Assembly (NCBI RefSeq): GCF_031760065.1
Contig: NZ_CP134500.1
Span: 2,666,001 to 2,730,000 of the forward strand
DNA: 64,000 nt
Source: Streptomyces durocortorensis
GTDB taxonomy: Bacteria > Actinomycetota > Actinomycetes > Streptomycetales > Streptomycetaceae
Direction: 5' to 3'
Below the pieces are notes generated by a model. It searched no databases and had not been told where the DNA came from. It was given only the letters and a program-made list of their open reading frames with translations. Each line of letters starts with the position of its first letter. Within the stretch, counting starts at the first letter, position 1. This document shows positions 25,378 to 38,507 of this stretch, piece by piece. The position numbers were made by a program, and so were the translations under genes.

Positions 25378-25913
25378 GCGTCCGGCCCCTCGGAGTCGGT
25401 GCACGGGGTGACGCACGGGCCCTTGGCCCACCACTCCGGCAGCATCGCGATGGCCTCGTCGCCGAGCGGGTTCACCCCGGGCCCGGCCGCCAGCGAGTGG
25501 CCGACCAGGACGTGCAGGCACTTGACCCGGTCCGGCATGCCGCCCGCGCTCGGGAAGCCCTCCAGGACCTCGATGGCGTCGCGGCGGGTGATGTAGTCCT
25601 CGTGCGCGGCCCGGTAGGCCTCGGCCAGCTCCGGGTCGGTCTCCAGACGGGCCGTCATCTCCTTCATGACCCCGTTGGCCTCCAGCGTGCCGATCGCCGA
25701 GGCCGCCCGGGGGCAGGTCAGGTAGTACGTCGTCGGGAACGGCGTGCCGTCCTCCAGACGGGGCTGGGTCTCCACCACGTCCGGGTTGCCGCACGGACAG
25801 CGGTGCGCGATGGCGCGCAGGCCACGCGGCGGACGGCCGAGCTGCTGCTGGAACGCGGCGATGTCCGCGTCGGTGGGCTTGGTGGACTCGGTCTGCGGAG
25901 GGGGCGTTTCCAT
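25374..25913 (-). CDS. DUF501 protein
   Basis: A 179-residue protein with the DUF501 features: a helix with Q-L-G-R-P-P-R-G-L-R-A-I-A, then R-C-P-C-G-N-P-D-V-V-E-T, Y-Y-L-T-C-P-R-A, and S-A-G-G-M-P-D-R-V-K-C-L-H-V-L-V-G-H. Several conserved Cys and His suggest metal binding (inference). ATG 25913 (M-E-T-P-P-P) has AAGG upstream. It always sits beside divIC and ppx in actinobacteria as far as I know; function unknown. Confidence 0.88.
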   Translation of the reverse strand: METPPPQTESTKPTDADIAAFQQQLGRPPRGLRAIAHRCPCGNPDVVETQPRLEDGTPFPTTYYLTCPRAASAIGTLEANGVMKEMTARLETDPELAEAYRAAHEDYITRRDAIEVLEGFPSAGGMPDRVKCLHVLVGHSLAAGPGVNPLGDEAIAMLPEWWAKGPCVTPCTDSEGPDA

Positions 25914-25971
25914 GCCTGCCTTGGTTCTGCTCGGAAGCTCGTCGGAGGGGAGGTCGGATGAAGTAGGTACG

Positions 25972-26442
25972 TCAGTCGCGGTCGGCGCTGTCCACGCCGT
26001 CCCAGAGGTTCGTGTGCCAGGGGCGGTCGTTCGCCCCCGGCTCGCCACGGCGGTCCTTCGCCGCGTCGGGGTCGGCCACGGTGTAGCCGGTCTCCCCGGG
26101 GAGTACGTAATGGAGGTGCTGGCGGGCCAGCCGCATGATGTACGCGTCGTCCTGGAGCCGCGCCTTCTCGTCCCGCAGCTCCTCGGTGCGCCGCTCCGCC
26201 TGCCGCGAGAGCCGCTCCTGCTCGGCGATCTCGTCGCGCTGGGAGACGTACTGCCGCATCGGGTAGGCGAGCGCCACCACCAGGGAGCAGACGATCAGCG
26301 CGAGGAACGCGGCCCGGCCGGTGAGCCGGGAGCGACGGGCCTGACGGCGGCTCTGCGAGCGGTACACGCGGGCCGCGGTCTGCTCGCCGAGCAGGCGCAG
26401 CCTGGTCGCGGTGGAGAACCGGTCGCGGTTCTTCCCGGCCAT
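25972..26442 (-). CDS. divIC: Septum formation initiator DivIC/FtsB
   Basis: A 156-residue bitopic membrane protein of the divisome. A basic cytoplasmic part (residues 1-45) is followed by one membrane helix (about 48-66), then a coiled coil (Q-R-D-E-I-A-E-Q-E-R-L onward) and the conserved H-Y-V-L-P-G-E region outside the cell. DivIC pairs with FtsL and supports septal peptidoglycan synthesis; in Streptomyces it matters for sporulation septa. ATG 26442 follows GGGGAGG. It lies about 90 bases downstream of eno. Confidence 0.9.
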   Translation of the reverse strand: MAGKNRDRFSTATRLRLLGEQTAARVYRSQSRRQARRSRLTGRAAFLALIVCSLVVALAYPMRQYVSQRDEIAEQERLSRQAERRTEELRDEKARLQDDAYIMRLARQHLHYVLPGETGYTVADPDAAKDRRGEPGANDRPWHTNLWDGVDSADRD

Positions 26443-26535
26443 GTCTCCCGCCTCCCCGTTACGCACGTCCGTCCCCGCACACGGTACGGGACCGGGTGCG
26501 GGGACGGGCGGAGGCTACCGTCTCGGGGCTACGGG

Positions 26536-31860
<5,325 letters not shown>

Positions 31861-31864
<4 letters not shown>

Positions 31865-34251
31865 TCCTTGACGGTATCCGGAGTCCCGCCGGTGGAGCCG
31901 TCGAGCCGGGGGCCACCGCCCCGCGCCGCCTTGAGGTCGGCCAACTCGCGCTCGGCGTAGTGATGGCCCACCTCCTTGGCCTTGCGGAACCATTCCTCGG
32001 CCTCGCCGTACCGCTTCTCCGCCGTCAGGGAGCGCCCGAGGAGGTAGGCCGCGGCGTAGTCACCCAGTTCGTGGGCCTTCGCGAACCACTTCCGGGCCTC
32101 TTCCGGTTCGCCCCGTTCATCCAGGAGCAGGCCGAAGTTGCTGGCCCCGGTGGCATCCCCCTGTTCGGCGGACTGCTGGAACAGGAGGGCCGCCTCCTCC
32201 GTCTCACCGCGCTGCTCCAGGGCCAGGCCGAGATCGTTGACCGCCTGGCTGTCCCCCTCTCGCACCGCGATCCGGTGCCATCGCACCGACTCCTCGTAAT
32301 CGCCCCAGGAGTAGTACAGCGAGCCGATGCGTGAGGCGACGTCCTTCACCCGGCCCCACTCGGCGGCCCTCTGGTACCAGTGCAGGGCCAACTGGTGGTC
32401 CCCGTCGCCCCGGAGCAGGTCGCCCAGCCAGAACGCGGAGACCGCGTCACCGCTCTCCGCCGCCGCCCGCAGCCAGTGCTCCGACCGCTGGGCGAGGGCG
32501 ATGCCCAGCAGCCGCTGAGCCTCGACGTTCCCGCTCTCCGCGGCCTCCTCCAGATACGGGGTCGCGGCCGCCAGGTCCTCCCGGTCGAACAGCAGACTCC
32601 CCAGCCGGCCCGCGGCCTCGGTGCTGCCCGCCTCCGCGGCCCGGCGGAACCAGACCCCGGCGGCCGCGTCGTCCCCGTACTCCTCCTCGATGCGGCCGAG
32701 GGTCAGCAGCGCCTCCGGGTCCCTGTCCGCCTGCGGCCCCAGGACGGCGCGGGCGGATTCGAGGACGACGTCCACCGCGGGCGACGCGGCGTCCTCGCGC
32801 GCCACCGCCTCGAAAGCGCGCGGCCACAGCTCCAGCGGAACAGGGCCGAAACCCGGCAGACCGTCCCGTGCGTCCTCGATCAGGGAGCCGTACACCCGCC
32901 AGGTGCCGCCCTCCGCGCCGGGCACGAGCATGCCCGTGACACCGTGACGGATACCGGACGCCCAGGCGAGGGCCTGATCGAAGTCCTCGTGCGGGGCGCC
33001 CGGGACCGCGTTCTCGTAGAGGTCGCTCGCCGCGCGCAGCACGTCCACCGGGACCGCCGCCTCGACCCCGCAGCGCGCCAGGTCGATCGCGGCGAGCACG
33101 AGGCGGTGGCCGAGCGGGTGCGCGTTCGCCCGACGGGCCCGCCGCCACTCGCCCAGGAGTTCCGGCCCGACCGTGAGGTACGCGGGGGTGCTGTGCCGGG
33201 TGCGATGTGTGTACGCGCCCGCCAGGCGAAGGTCGTCGCGGGCGGCGGCCGCGAGCCGTTCCTGCTCGGCCGGGGACCATTCCGTGCTCAGCTCGACGGG
33301 TTCCACGCCGCTCAGGAGCCGGGCGTGCGCTGGGCTGCCGAAGCGGTGGGCGTCGTACGCCTCGTCACTCATGGTGGCGAGCACCGGGACGCGCAGGCGG
33401 ACGAGTTCGGCGAGGAGGGCGGCGGTCAGCCCGTGCTCGCCGAGGTGGCCGTCCAGGTCGTCGAGCCAGAGCACGCACTCCGCGCCGCCCCGGGCGCGCA
33501 GCACGGCGGGCAGCTGGCGCAGATCCGTGCCCGGCACCGGGGTGAGGACTCTCGTCGTGCCGGAGAGATTGGTGAACAGCGCGGACCAGAGCGTCCTGGT
33601 CCTCCCGGAGAGAGGCTCACCGGTCACCAGCACCAGCCCGCCGTTCCGCGCCGCCGTCCGGACCTGGGCCTCCAGTCCGGGGTCGCAGTCCCGTACCACG
33701 TACCGCGGCAGGGGCGGTTCGTCGGCGATACGGCGCGGGCGGCGCACGCCGAGGTCGATCGGGTCGGCCAGGTCCAGCTGCGGCCAGTCGGTGACCGGGG
33801 GCAGGCCGGAGTGCGGCGGCTGTCCGTAGTAGGTGTGCATGCCGCCGGTGACGGTCCCGGCCTGGATCACCGGTTCGTGGAAGGTGCCGCCGGAGACGGC
33901 GTTGCGCGTGGAGGTGACGCCTACGGCGGGTGAGGGCTCCCGCTCGGCGGGCCACCGCGCCACGACCTCACGAGCGCGGCGCAGCTCCGCCGTTCTGCGG
34001 TCCTCAAGTATCCGACGCAGTCGCCCGGTCTCCTCCGGGTGCTCGTTCCCCATTCTCTGGAGCATCGCCCTGACCCTGCGTCGGGTGGCGGACCTCTGGA
34101 GCGAGGTGTCCCCCAGGCGCTGCCACTCCCGGACCTGGCGGAGAAAGTCCCCGAGCGGTGCGCTCACCCCGGCGGGCTCCTCGCGCCACCACTCGGCGTC
34201 CAGCGTCGCCCCCATCAAGGCGTCCGTCAGCGCCTCCAGTTCAGCGTCCAC
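31861..34251 (-). CDS. Predicted P-loop NTPase with Sel1/TPR repeats
   Basis: A 796-residue protein. Residues 1-100 are helical. A short motif F-H-E-P-V-I-Q-A-G-T-V-T-G-G-M near 125-140 is of the kind found before STAND-type NTPase modules in Streptomyces. A Walker A-like G-E-P-L-S-G-R-T lies near 217, and E-C-V-L-W-L-D-D-L-D serves as Walker B. From about 515 to the end there are Sel1-like/TPR repeats (for example W-F-R-R-A-A-E-A-G-S-T-E-A, W-Y-Q-R-A-A-E-W-G). It is probably a cytoplasmic regulatory or signalling NTPase. It starts at GTG 34251 and is translationally coupled to the P450. Confidence 0.75.
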
Positions 34252-34292
34252 ACCCGTTCCCCGCCCCTCGTAAAGCCCCTGCTGCCACGGTA

Positions 34293-35285
34293 CTAACCCG
34301 CCTCGCCCTCCGCCGCCACGATCGCGTCCCGGTAGGCGCGGGCCGCCGCGCGGAGGGCGGCCTCCGGGTCGGCGCCGTCCGCCTCGGCGCGCACGGCGAG
34401 GGCGAGGAGCTCGTAGCCGATGGTGTCGCCGACGGGCAGGGGAACCGTGAGTCCCGCGGTACGGACACGGCTCGCGAGCTTCGCGGCGAGGGCCAGGCCG
34501 GGCTGTCCGAGGGGGACGCCTTCGGTGACCGAGGTGCGCTGCTTCTCGATCGCCTTGGTGCGCAGCCAGTGCGCGTGGACGTCCTCCGGGGTCTCGGCGC
34601 TCTCGTCGCCGAAGACGTGCGGGTGGCGGTGGATCAGCTTCTCGACGAGGCCGCCCGCGACATCGTCCACGTCGAACGGTTCCTCGGGATGCTCCTCGGC
34701 GATGCGCGCGTGGAAGACGACCTGGAGGAGGACGTCACCGAGCTCCTCGCGCAGTTCGTCCCGGTCGCCGTCCTCGATCGCCTCGACCAGTTCGTACGCC
34801 TCCTCGATCGCGTACTTGGCGAGGCCCTTGTGCGTCTTCCGTGAGGTCCAGGGGCACGCGCGGCGGATTCGGTCCATGACCTGGACCAGGTCCAGAAGGC
34901 GGGCGCCGGGCAGGTCGTACGAGCCGGGGAGCAGCTCCAGGTCCGGCATGGCCACCCGGCCCGATCCGCCGAGCCGGGCCAGGCCGTCGGTCAGACGGCT
35001 GTCGCCCTCGCCGCCGACCAGGACGACCACGCTCCGCCCGCCCGCGCAGGCGGCGACCAGCTCGTCGGCGGAGGGGGCGGCCTGCTCGACGCGGACGCCC
35101 GCCTCGCGCAGGTAGGGCAGTTGGGGCTGGTCCGGGTCGGTGCACAGGACCCGGTCGGCCGCGTGCAGGGTCTGCCAGGCGGGCCAGGACAGCAGCCCGG
35201 GGGCGACCCGGTGGCTGGCGGTGAGCAGGACGATACGGCCGGTGTCGGGCGAGCTGTCGGGGGCGGCGGGGGCTTCGGCGTTCAC
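34293..35285 (-). CDS. mazG: MazG nucleoside triphosphate pyrophosphohydrolase
   Basis: A 330-residue protein. Residues 1-115 form an N-terminal region with a methylase-like Rossmann pattern. From about 130 the MazG domain runs: C-P-W-T-S-R-K-T-H, the metal-binding E-E-A-Y-E-L and, 22 residues on, E-E-L-G-D, then H-P-H-V-F-G-D. MazG cleaves NTPs to NMP and pyrophosphate, cleaning nucleotide pools and lowering (p)ppGpp signalling. GTG start at 35285. It lies between the SurA-like lipoprotein and the Sel1 gene, transcribed in the same direction. Confidence 0.92.
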   Translation of the reverse strand: MNAEAPAAPDSSPDTGRIVLLTASHRVAPGLLSWPAWQTLHAADRVLCTDPDQPQLPYLREAGVRVEQAAPSADELVAACAGGRSVVVLVGGEGDSRLTDGLARLGGSGRVAMPDLELLPGSYDLPGARLLDLVQVMDRIRRACPWTSRKTHKGLAKYAIEEAYELVEAIEDGDRDELREELGDVLLQVVFHARIAEEHPEEPFDVDDVAGGLVEKLIHRHPHVFGDESAETPEDVHAHWLRTKAIEKQRTSVTEGVPLGQPGLALAAKLASRVRTAGLTVPLPVGDTIGYELLALAVRAEADGADPEAALRAAARAYRDAIVAAEGEAG

Positions 35286-35337
35286 CCTGCGAACCTACCC
35301 CGGGCTCCCGGGCCCCGGCGGACGGCTCCGCGTCGGC

Positions 35338-35994
35338 TCAGGCGCCCGCCTGGGGGTCCTGCGGGGCGAACGTGGTGACCTGGCTGATCCAGGGCGCGCT
35401 GTAGTTGCCGAGCTGCATCTTCTGGTCGTCCCAGGTGCCGAAGCGCGGGTTGACGTCGATGTCGAGCGCCTTTGACGCCTTGGTCAGCGCCTCGCCGACG
35501 ACCTGCTGCCCGGCAGGCGTTCCGAGGTCCGCGCCGAGCGCCTCGGCGAGCTTCGGGAGCTGGACCTCCTGGCGCATGTCGGCGTCGATCTGGTCCGGGG
35601 CGACCCAGCGCTGCTGGAGCATCATCGCCCGGAGCTGCTCCTCGCCGCCGTACTGCGCGCGGTTGGCGAGCCGCATCTCCTGGATCTCCTTGCGGGTGAC
35701 CGTGACGCCGGCGTCCTCGGCGGCCCGGTCCAGAATGCGGCTGAAGATCAGCCCGTGCAGCTTGGCGCGGTTGAGCTGGCCCGACTTGTTCACCAGCTGG
35801 ACGGCCTGCGGGGAGCTCTCCTGGGCGCTGCGGACGTCCGCCGCCTGGGCCTGGACCGCCGACACCTCGATGCGCTCGCCGCCCACGACGGCCGCGGCGC
35901 CGGGGTGGGCCTGGTTGCCGCAGGCCGAAAGGAGCGGCGCGGCGACGAGTGTTGCGGCGAGGATGGAGAGCGCGGTGCGATGACGGCGGTGCAA
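35338..35994 (-). CDS. SurA N-terminal-like lipoprotein
   Basis: A 218-residue exported lipoprotein. After a short basic start, the hydrophobic signal ends in L-L-S-A-C-G (lipobox, Cys for lipid attachment). The mature part has the SurA-N pattern: V-x-G-G-E-R-I-E-V-S-A-V, long helices, and V-T-V-T-R-K-E-I, without a visible PPIase domain. It may act as an extracytoplasmic chaperone (inference). I prefer TTG 35994 because GGGAGG lies six bases upstream; an ATG at 36030 would add 12 residues that spoil the signal sequence. Confidence 0.8.
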   Translation of the reverse strand: MHRRHRTALSILAATLVAAPLLSACGNQAHPGAAAVVGGERIEVSAVQAQAADVRSAQESSPQAVQLVNKSGQLNRAKLHGLIFSRILDRAAEDAGVTVTRKEIQEMRLANRAQYGGEEQLRAMMLQQRWVAPDQIDADMRQEVQLPKLAEALGADLGTPAGQQVVGEALTKASKALDIDVNPRFGTWDDQKMQLGNYSAPWISQVTTFAPQDPQAGA

Positions 35995-36135
35995 AGGAGC
36001 CTCCCGGGGAGAGTTTGTGCATCGGTGCACAAAGCCTTGCGGTGATCGATGTTAGGCAGTGGATGTGGCCTGTGCCACTGATTCGACCAACGATTCGGGA
36101 GGAGTTGGGGATGTGGCCGGGGACGGGTGCCGCCC

Positions 36136-37776
36136 TCAGCCGCCGCGGACGTCCCGCTGGTGGCTGAGGAGGCGGCGCAGGTCCGCCGGCAGCGGGTGGT
36201 GCGGCCCGTAGGTGCGCTCGGCGTCGTACAGGAGCGACTGGAGCTGGGCCCGGCCCGCCGTGTGGTCGCCGACCGCCAGGAGCAGCTGTCCGATGCGATG
36301 CCGGATGTCGAGGGCCCGGCCGGGGTCGGAGGTGGCGCCCCCGTAGGCGTTCTCGTAGTACGGGAGTACCGCGCGGTACTCCCCGAGCGCGGCCACGGAT
36401 TCGCCGAGCTGTTCGAGGCACTGGGCGGCGTCGTAGCGGAACTGGAGGACCTGGGCGTCGGCGGGGCCCGCCTCGGCGGCGCGGTCCTCGGTGAGGCGGC
36501 GCAGCTCGGGCAGAGCGCGGCGGTACTGCCCGTCGTCCATCAGCGTCGCGGCGTACTGCTTGCGCAGGATACGGACGACCGGTGAGTGCTCGCCGTGCTC
36601 GGCGGCGGCGGCCGGGAGGGTCGCGCCGAGGATGTCCACCGCCTGCGTGATCCGCCCCTCGCCGAGCAGCCGCTTCACCTCGTCCACGGCGCGCGCCACG
36701 TCCGGCCGGGCGGGCTGCGGTACGGGGGTGGGCTGCGGTACGGGGGTGGGTTGCGCGGGTGATCCGAAGGCGACCGGGGACGGGGTCGGGGCGGGCGACG
36801 CGCCGGTGAAGGACGTGGGCGCGGGGGTGGCAGCGGGCGCCATAGCGGCCGCCGCGGCGGCCCGGTCCGGCCACGGGGCGTGCGGCCGCAGGAACGGGCG
36901 GGTCGGGTCGAGCGGCCCGGCGGGAGCCCCGTGCTTCGGCAGCAGCGGGGCCAGCTCCTCGTACACCTCCTGCGCGGAGGCGGGCCGGGCCTGCGGGTCC
37001 TTGGCGAGCAGCCGCAGCACGAGCGCCTCCAGCGCGGCGGGGATCTCGGGGCGGGCGCGGCGGACCGGGACCGGCGGTTCGTAGAGGTGGCGGTGCAGGA
37101 CGCCGAGCGCGGTGGACCCGGCGAACGGCACGTCGCCGCTGAGCAGTTCGTGCAGCAGCACTCCCAGTGCGTACAGGTCGGTGTACGGGCCGACCGCGCC
37201 CCCCATCGCCTGCTCGGGGGCCATATAGGCCGGGGAGCCGATCGGTGAACCGGTGTGCGTGAGGCGGGTGGTGTCCGTGTCGAGGACGGACGCGACACCG
37301 AGGTCGAGCACGGTGACGGTGCCGTCGGGGCGGACCATCACGTTCCGGGGCTTGAGGTCGCGGTGGACGATCGGCACGGCGTGCACCGCGCAGAGGACGG
37401 CACAGAGCTGGGCGGCGACCGCGACGGCCCAGGGCCAGGGGTACGGGTCCTGTTCGGCCAGGTGGTCGGCGAGGTCGGCGCCCTCGACGTACTGCATGAC
37501 GAGGTAGAGGTCCTCGCTGTCGCTGCCCGCGTCGTGCACGGTGACCAGGCCCGGGTGGTCGACCTGCGCGGTGACCCGGCACTCGCGGACGAACCGGCGG
37601 CGCAGTTCGTCGGCCGCGTCGCTGCCGGTGGGCCCGGCGACCCGGTCGGGGCGCAGCAGCTTCACGGCGACGCGGCGGTCCAGCCGCCGGTCGTACGCCG
37701 TCCACACCTGGCCCATGCCGCCCTGGCCGAGGATGGTCGCGAGCTCGTACCGGTCGGCGATGATCCGCCCGCTCAC
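36136..37776 (-). CDS. Serine/threonine protein kinase with TPR-like C-terminus
   Basis: A 546-residue kinase. Residues 8-270 form a Hanks-type domain: G-Q-G-G-M-G-Q-V-W, Lys39 in V-A-V-K, H-R-D-L-K-P-R-N, D-L-G in place of D-F-G, and Y-M-A-P-E-Q. A Pro/Ala-rich linker with P-T-P-V-P-Q repeats follows, then from about 350 a helical TPR-like domain. No membrane segment is visible, so the enzyme is cytoplasmic. GTG 37776 overlaps the stop of the membrane-protein gene upstream (GTGA), so the two are translated together and may work together. Targets unknown. Confidence 0.9.
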   Translation of the reverse strand: MSGRIIADRYELATILGQGGMGQVWTAYDRRLDRRVAVKLLRPDRVAGPTGSDAADELRRRFVRECRVTAQVDHPGLVTVHDAGSDSEDLYLVMQYVEGADLADHLAEQDPYPWPWAVAVAAQLCAVLCAVHAVPIVHRDLKPRNVMVRPDGTVTVLDLGVASVLDTDTTRLTHTGSPIGSPAYMAPEQAMGGAVGPYTDLYALGVLLHELLSGDVPFAGSTALGVLHRHLYEPPVPVRRARPEIPAALEALVLRLLAKDPQARPASAQEVYEELAPLLPKHGAPAGPLDPTRPFLRPHAPWPDRAAAAAAMAPAATPAPTSFTGASPAPTPSPVAFGSPAQPTPVPQPTPVPQPARPDVARAVDEVKRLLGEGRITQAVDILGATLPAAAAEHGEHSPVVRILRKQYAATLMDDGQYRRALPELRRLTEDRAAEAGPADAQVLQFRYDAAQCLEQLGESVAALGEYRAVLPYYENAYGGATSDPGRALDIRHRIGQLLLAVGDHTAGRAQLQSLLYDAERTYGPHHPLPADLRRLLSHQRDVRGG

Positions 37777-38321
37777 CGACCCTCGCCCTCCTTGCGGAGG
37801 TAGTCGCTCAGCTCGTCCAGCTCGGCCCGCACCTGGTCGAGGCGCCGGGGCGCGGGGGCGGGCGGCGGGGCCTGGACGGTGTACGGGTTGGGCTGCTGGT
37901 ACGCGGGGTGCACGGGGTGCACGGGCGACACGGATTGCACGGGTTGCACGGGGCCGCTGTAGGGCTGCGGGGTGCTGTAGTGGCGGATTTCCGCGTACAG
38001 GTAGTAGGCGACAACTCCGGCCAGCACGCCGACGAGCCAGAAGAAAAGGATCAGCGCCTGGGCGTCCGTCATCTCGTCGGGGTCGTCCGGGGTGGCCATG
38101 ATGAAGGCGAACAGCCCGGCGTTGAGGACGACCACGACCGCCAGCAGAACCCAGTCGCGCGGCCTGCGGGTGACGATCGCGAGCCGCAGCATCGCCGCCC
38201 AGCCCAGCAGACCGCAGCTCAGGACGGTCACGACGACAAGGATCACGCGCACCGCGACGAGCGTCCCCGAGGACGGCCGGGGCGTCGGCGGCTGCTGCGG
38301 CGGATAGCCGTAGCCGTGCAT
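37773..38321 (-). CDS. Small membrane protein coupled to the kinase
   Basis: A 182-residue protein. A Pro/Gln/Tyr-rich start (M-H-G-Y-G-Y-P-P-Q-Q) leads into four hydrophobic helices (about residues 22-45, 56-72 and a longer stretch 84-108). The C-terminus has repeats around P-V-Q-P-V-Q-S-V-S-P-V-H-P-V-H and a closing charged helix. ATG 38321 has AGGAGC upstream. Its stop overlaps the kinase start. It could anchor or report to the soluble kinase (inference). Family not recognised. Confidence 0.7.
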   Translation of the reverse strand: MHGYGYPPQQPPTPRPSSGTLVAVRVILVVVTVLSCGLLGWAAMLRLAIVTRRPRDWVLLAVVVVLNAGLFAFIMATPDDPDEMTDAQALILFFWLVGVLAGVVAYYLYAEIRHYSTPQPYSGPVQPVQSVSPVHPVHPAYQQPNPYTVQAPPPAPAPRRLDQVRAELDELSDYLRKEGEGR

Positions 38322-38404
38322 GTGCTGCTCCTGGGGGCGTATGTCGGACGTGTGCAGTGAGCGTATACACCGACACCGACAGGCCGTCCCCGGATGTACC
38401 CAAC

Positions 38405-38480
38405 CGTTGTGCACGAGCGGTGTGCACGAGCGTGTGCCGAGCAGTGTGCGCCAGCGCCGCACACGGGCGGTGTACACGAG
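38405..38480. repeat. Cluster of GTGCAC-containing repeats
   Basis: TGTGCACGAGCG occurs at 38408-38419 and 38421-38432 (13-base period), followed by diverged copies (GTGTACACGAG near 38470). The palindrome GTGCAC recurs. It fills the short gap between the methylase stop and the membrane-protein start. Confidence 0.7.
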
Positions 38481-38507
38481 GGCCGCGCACGAGCTGTGCG
38501 CCGGGCC

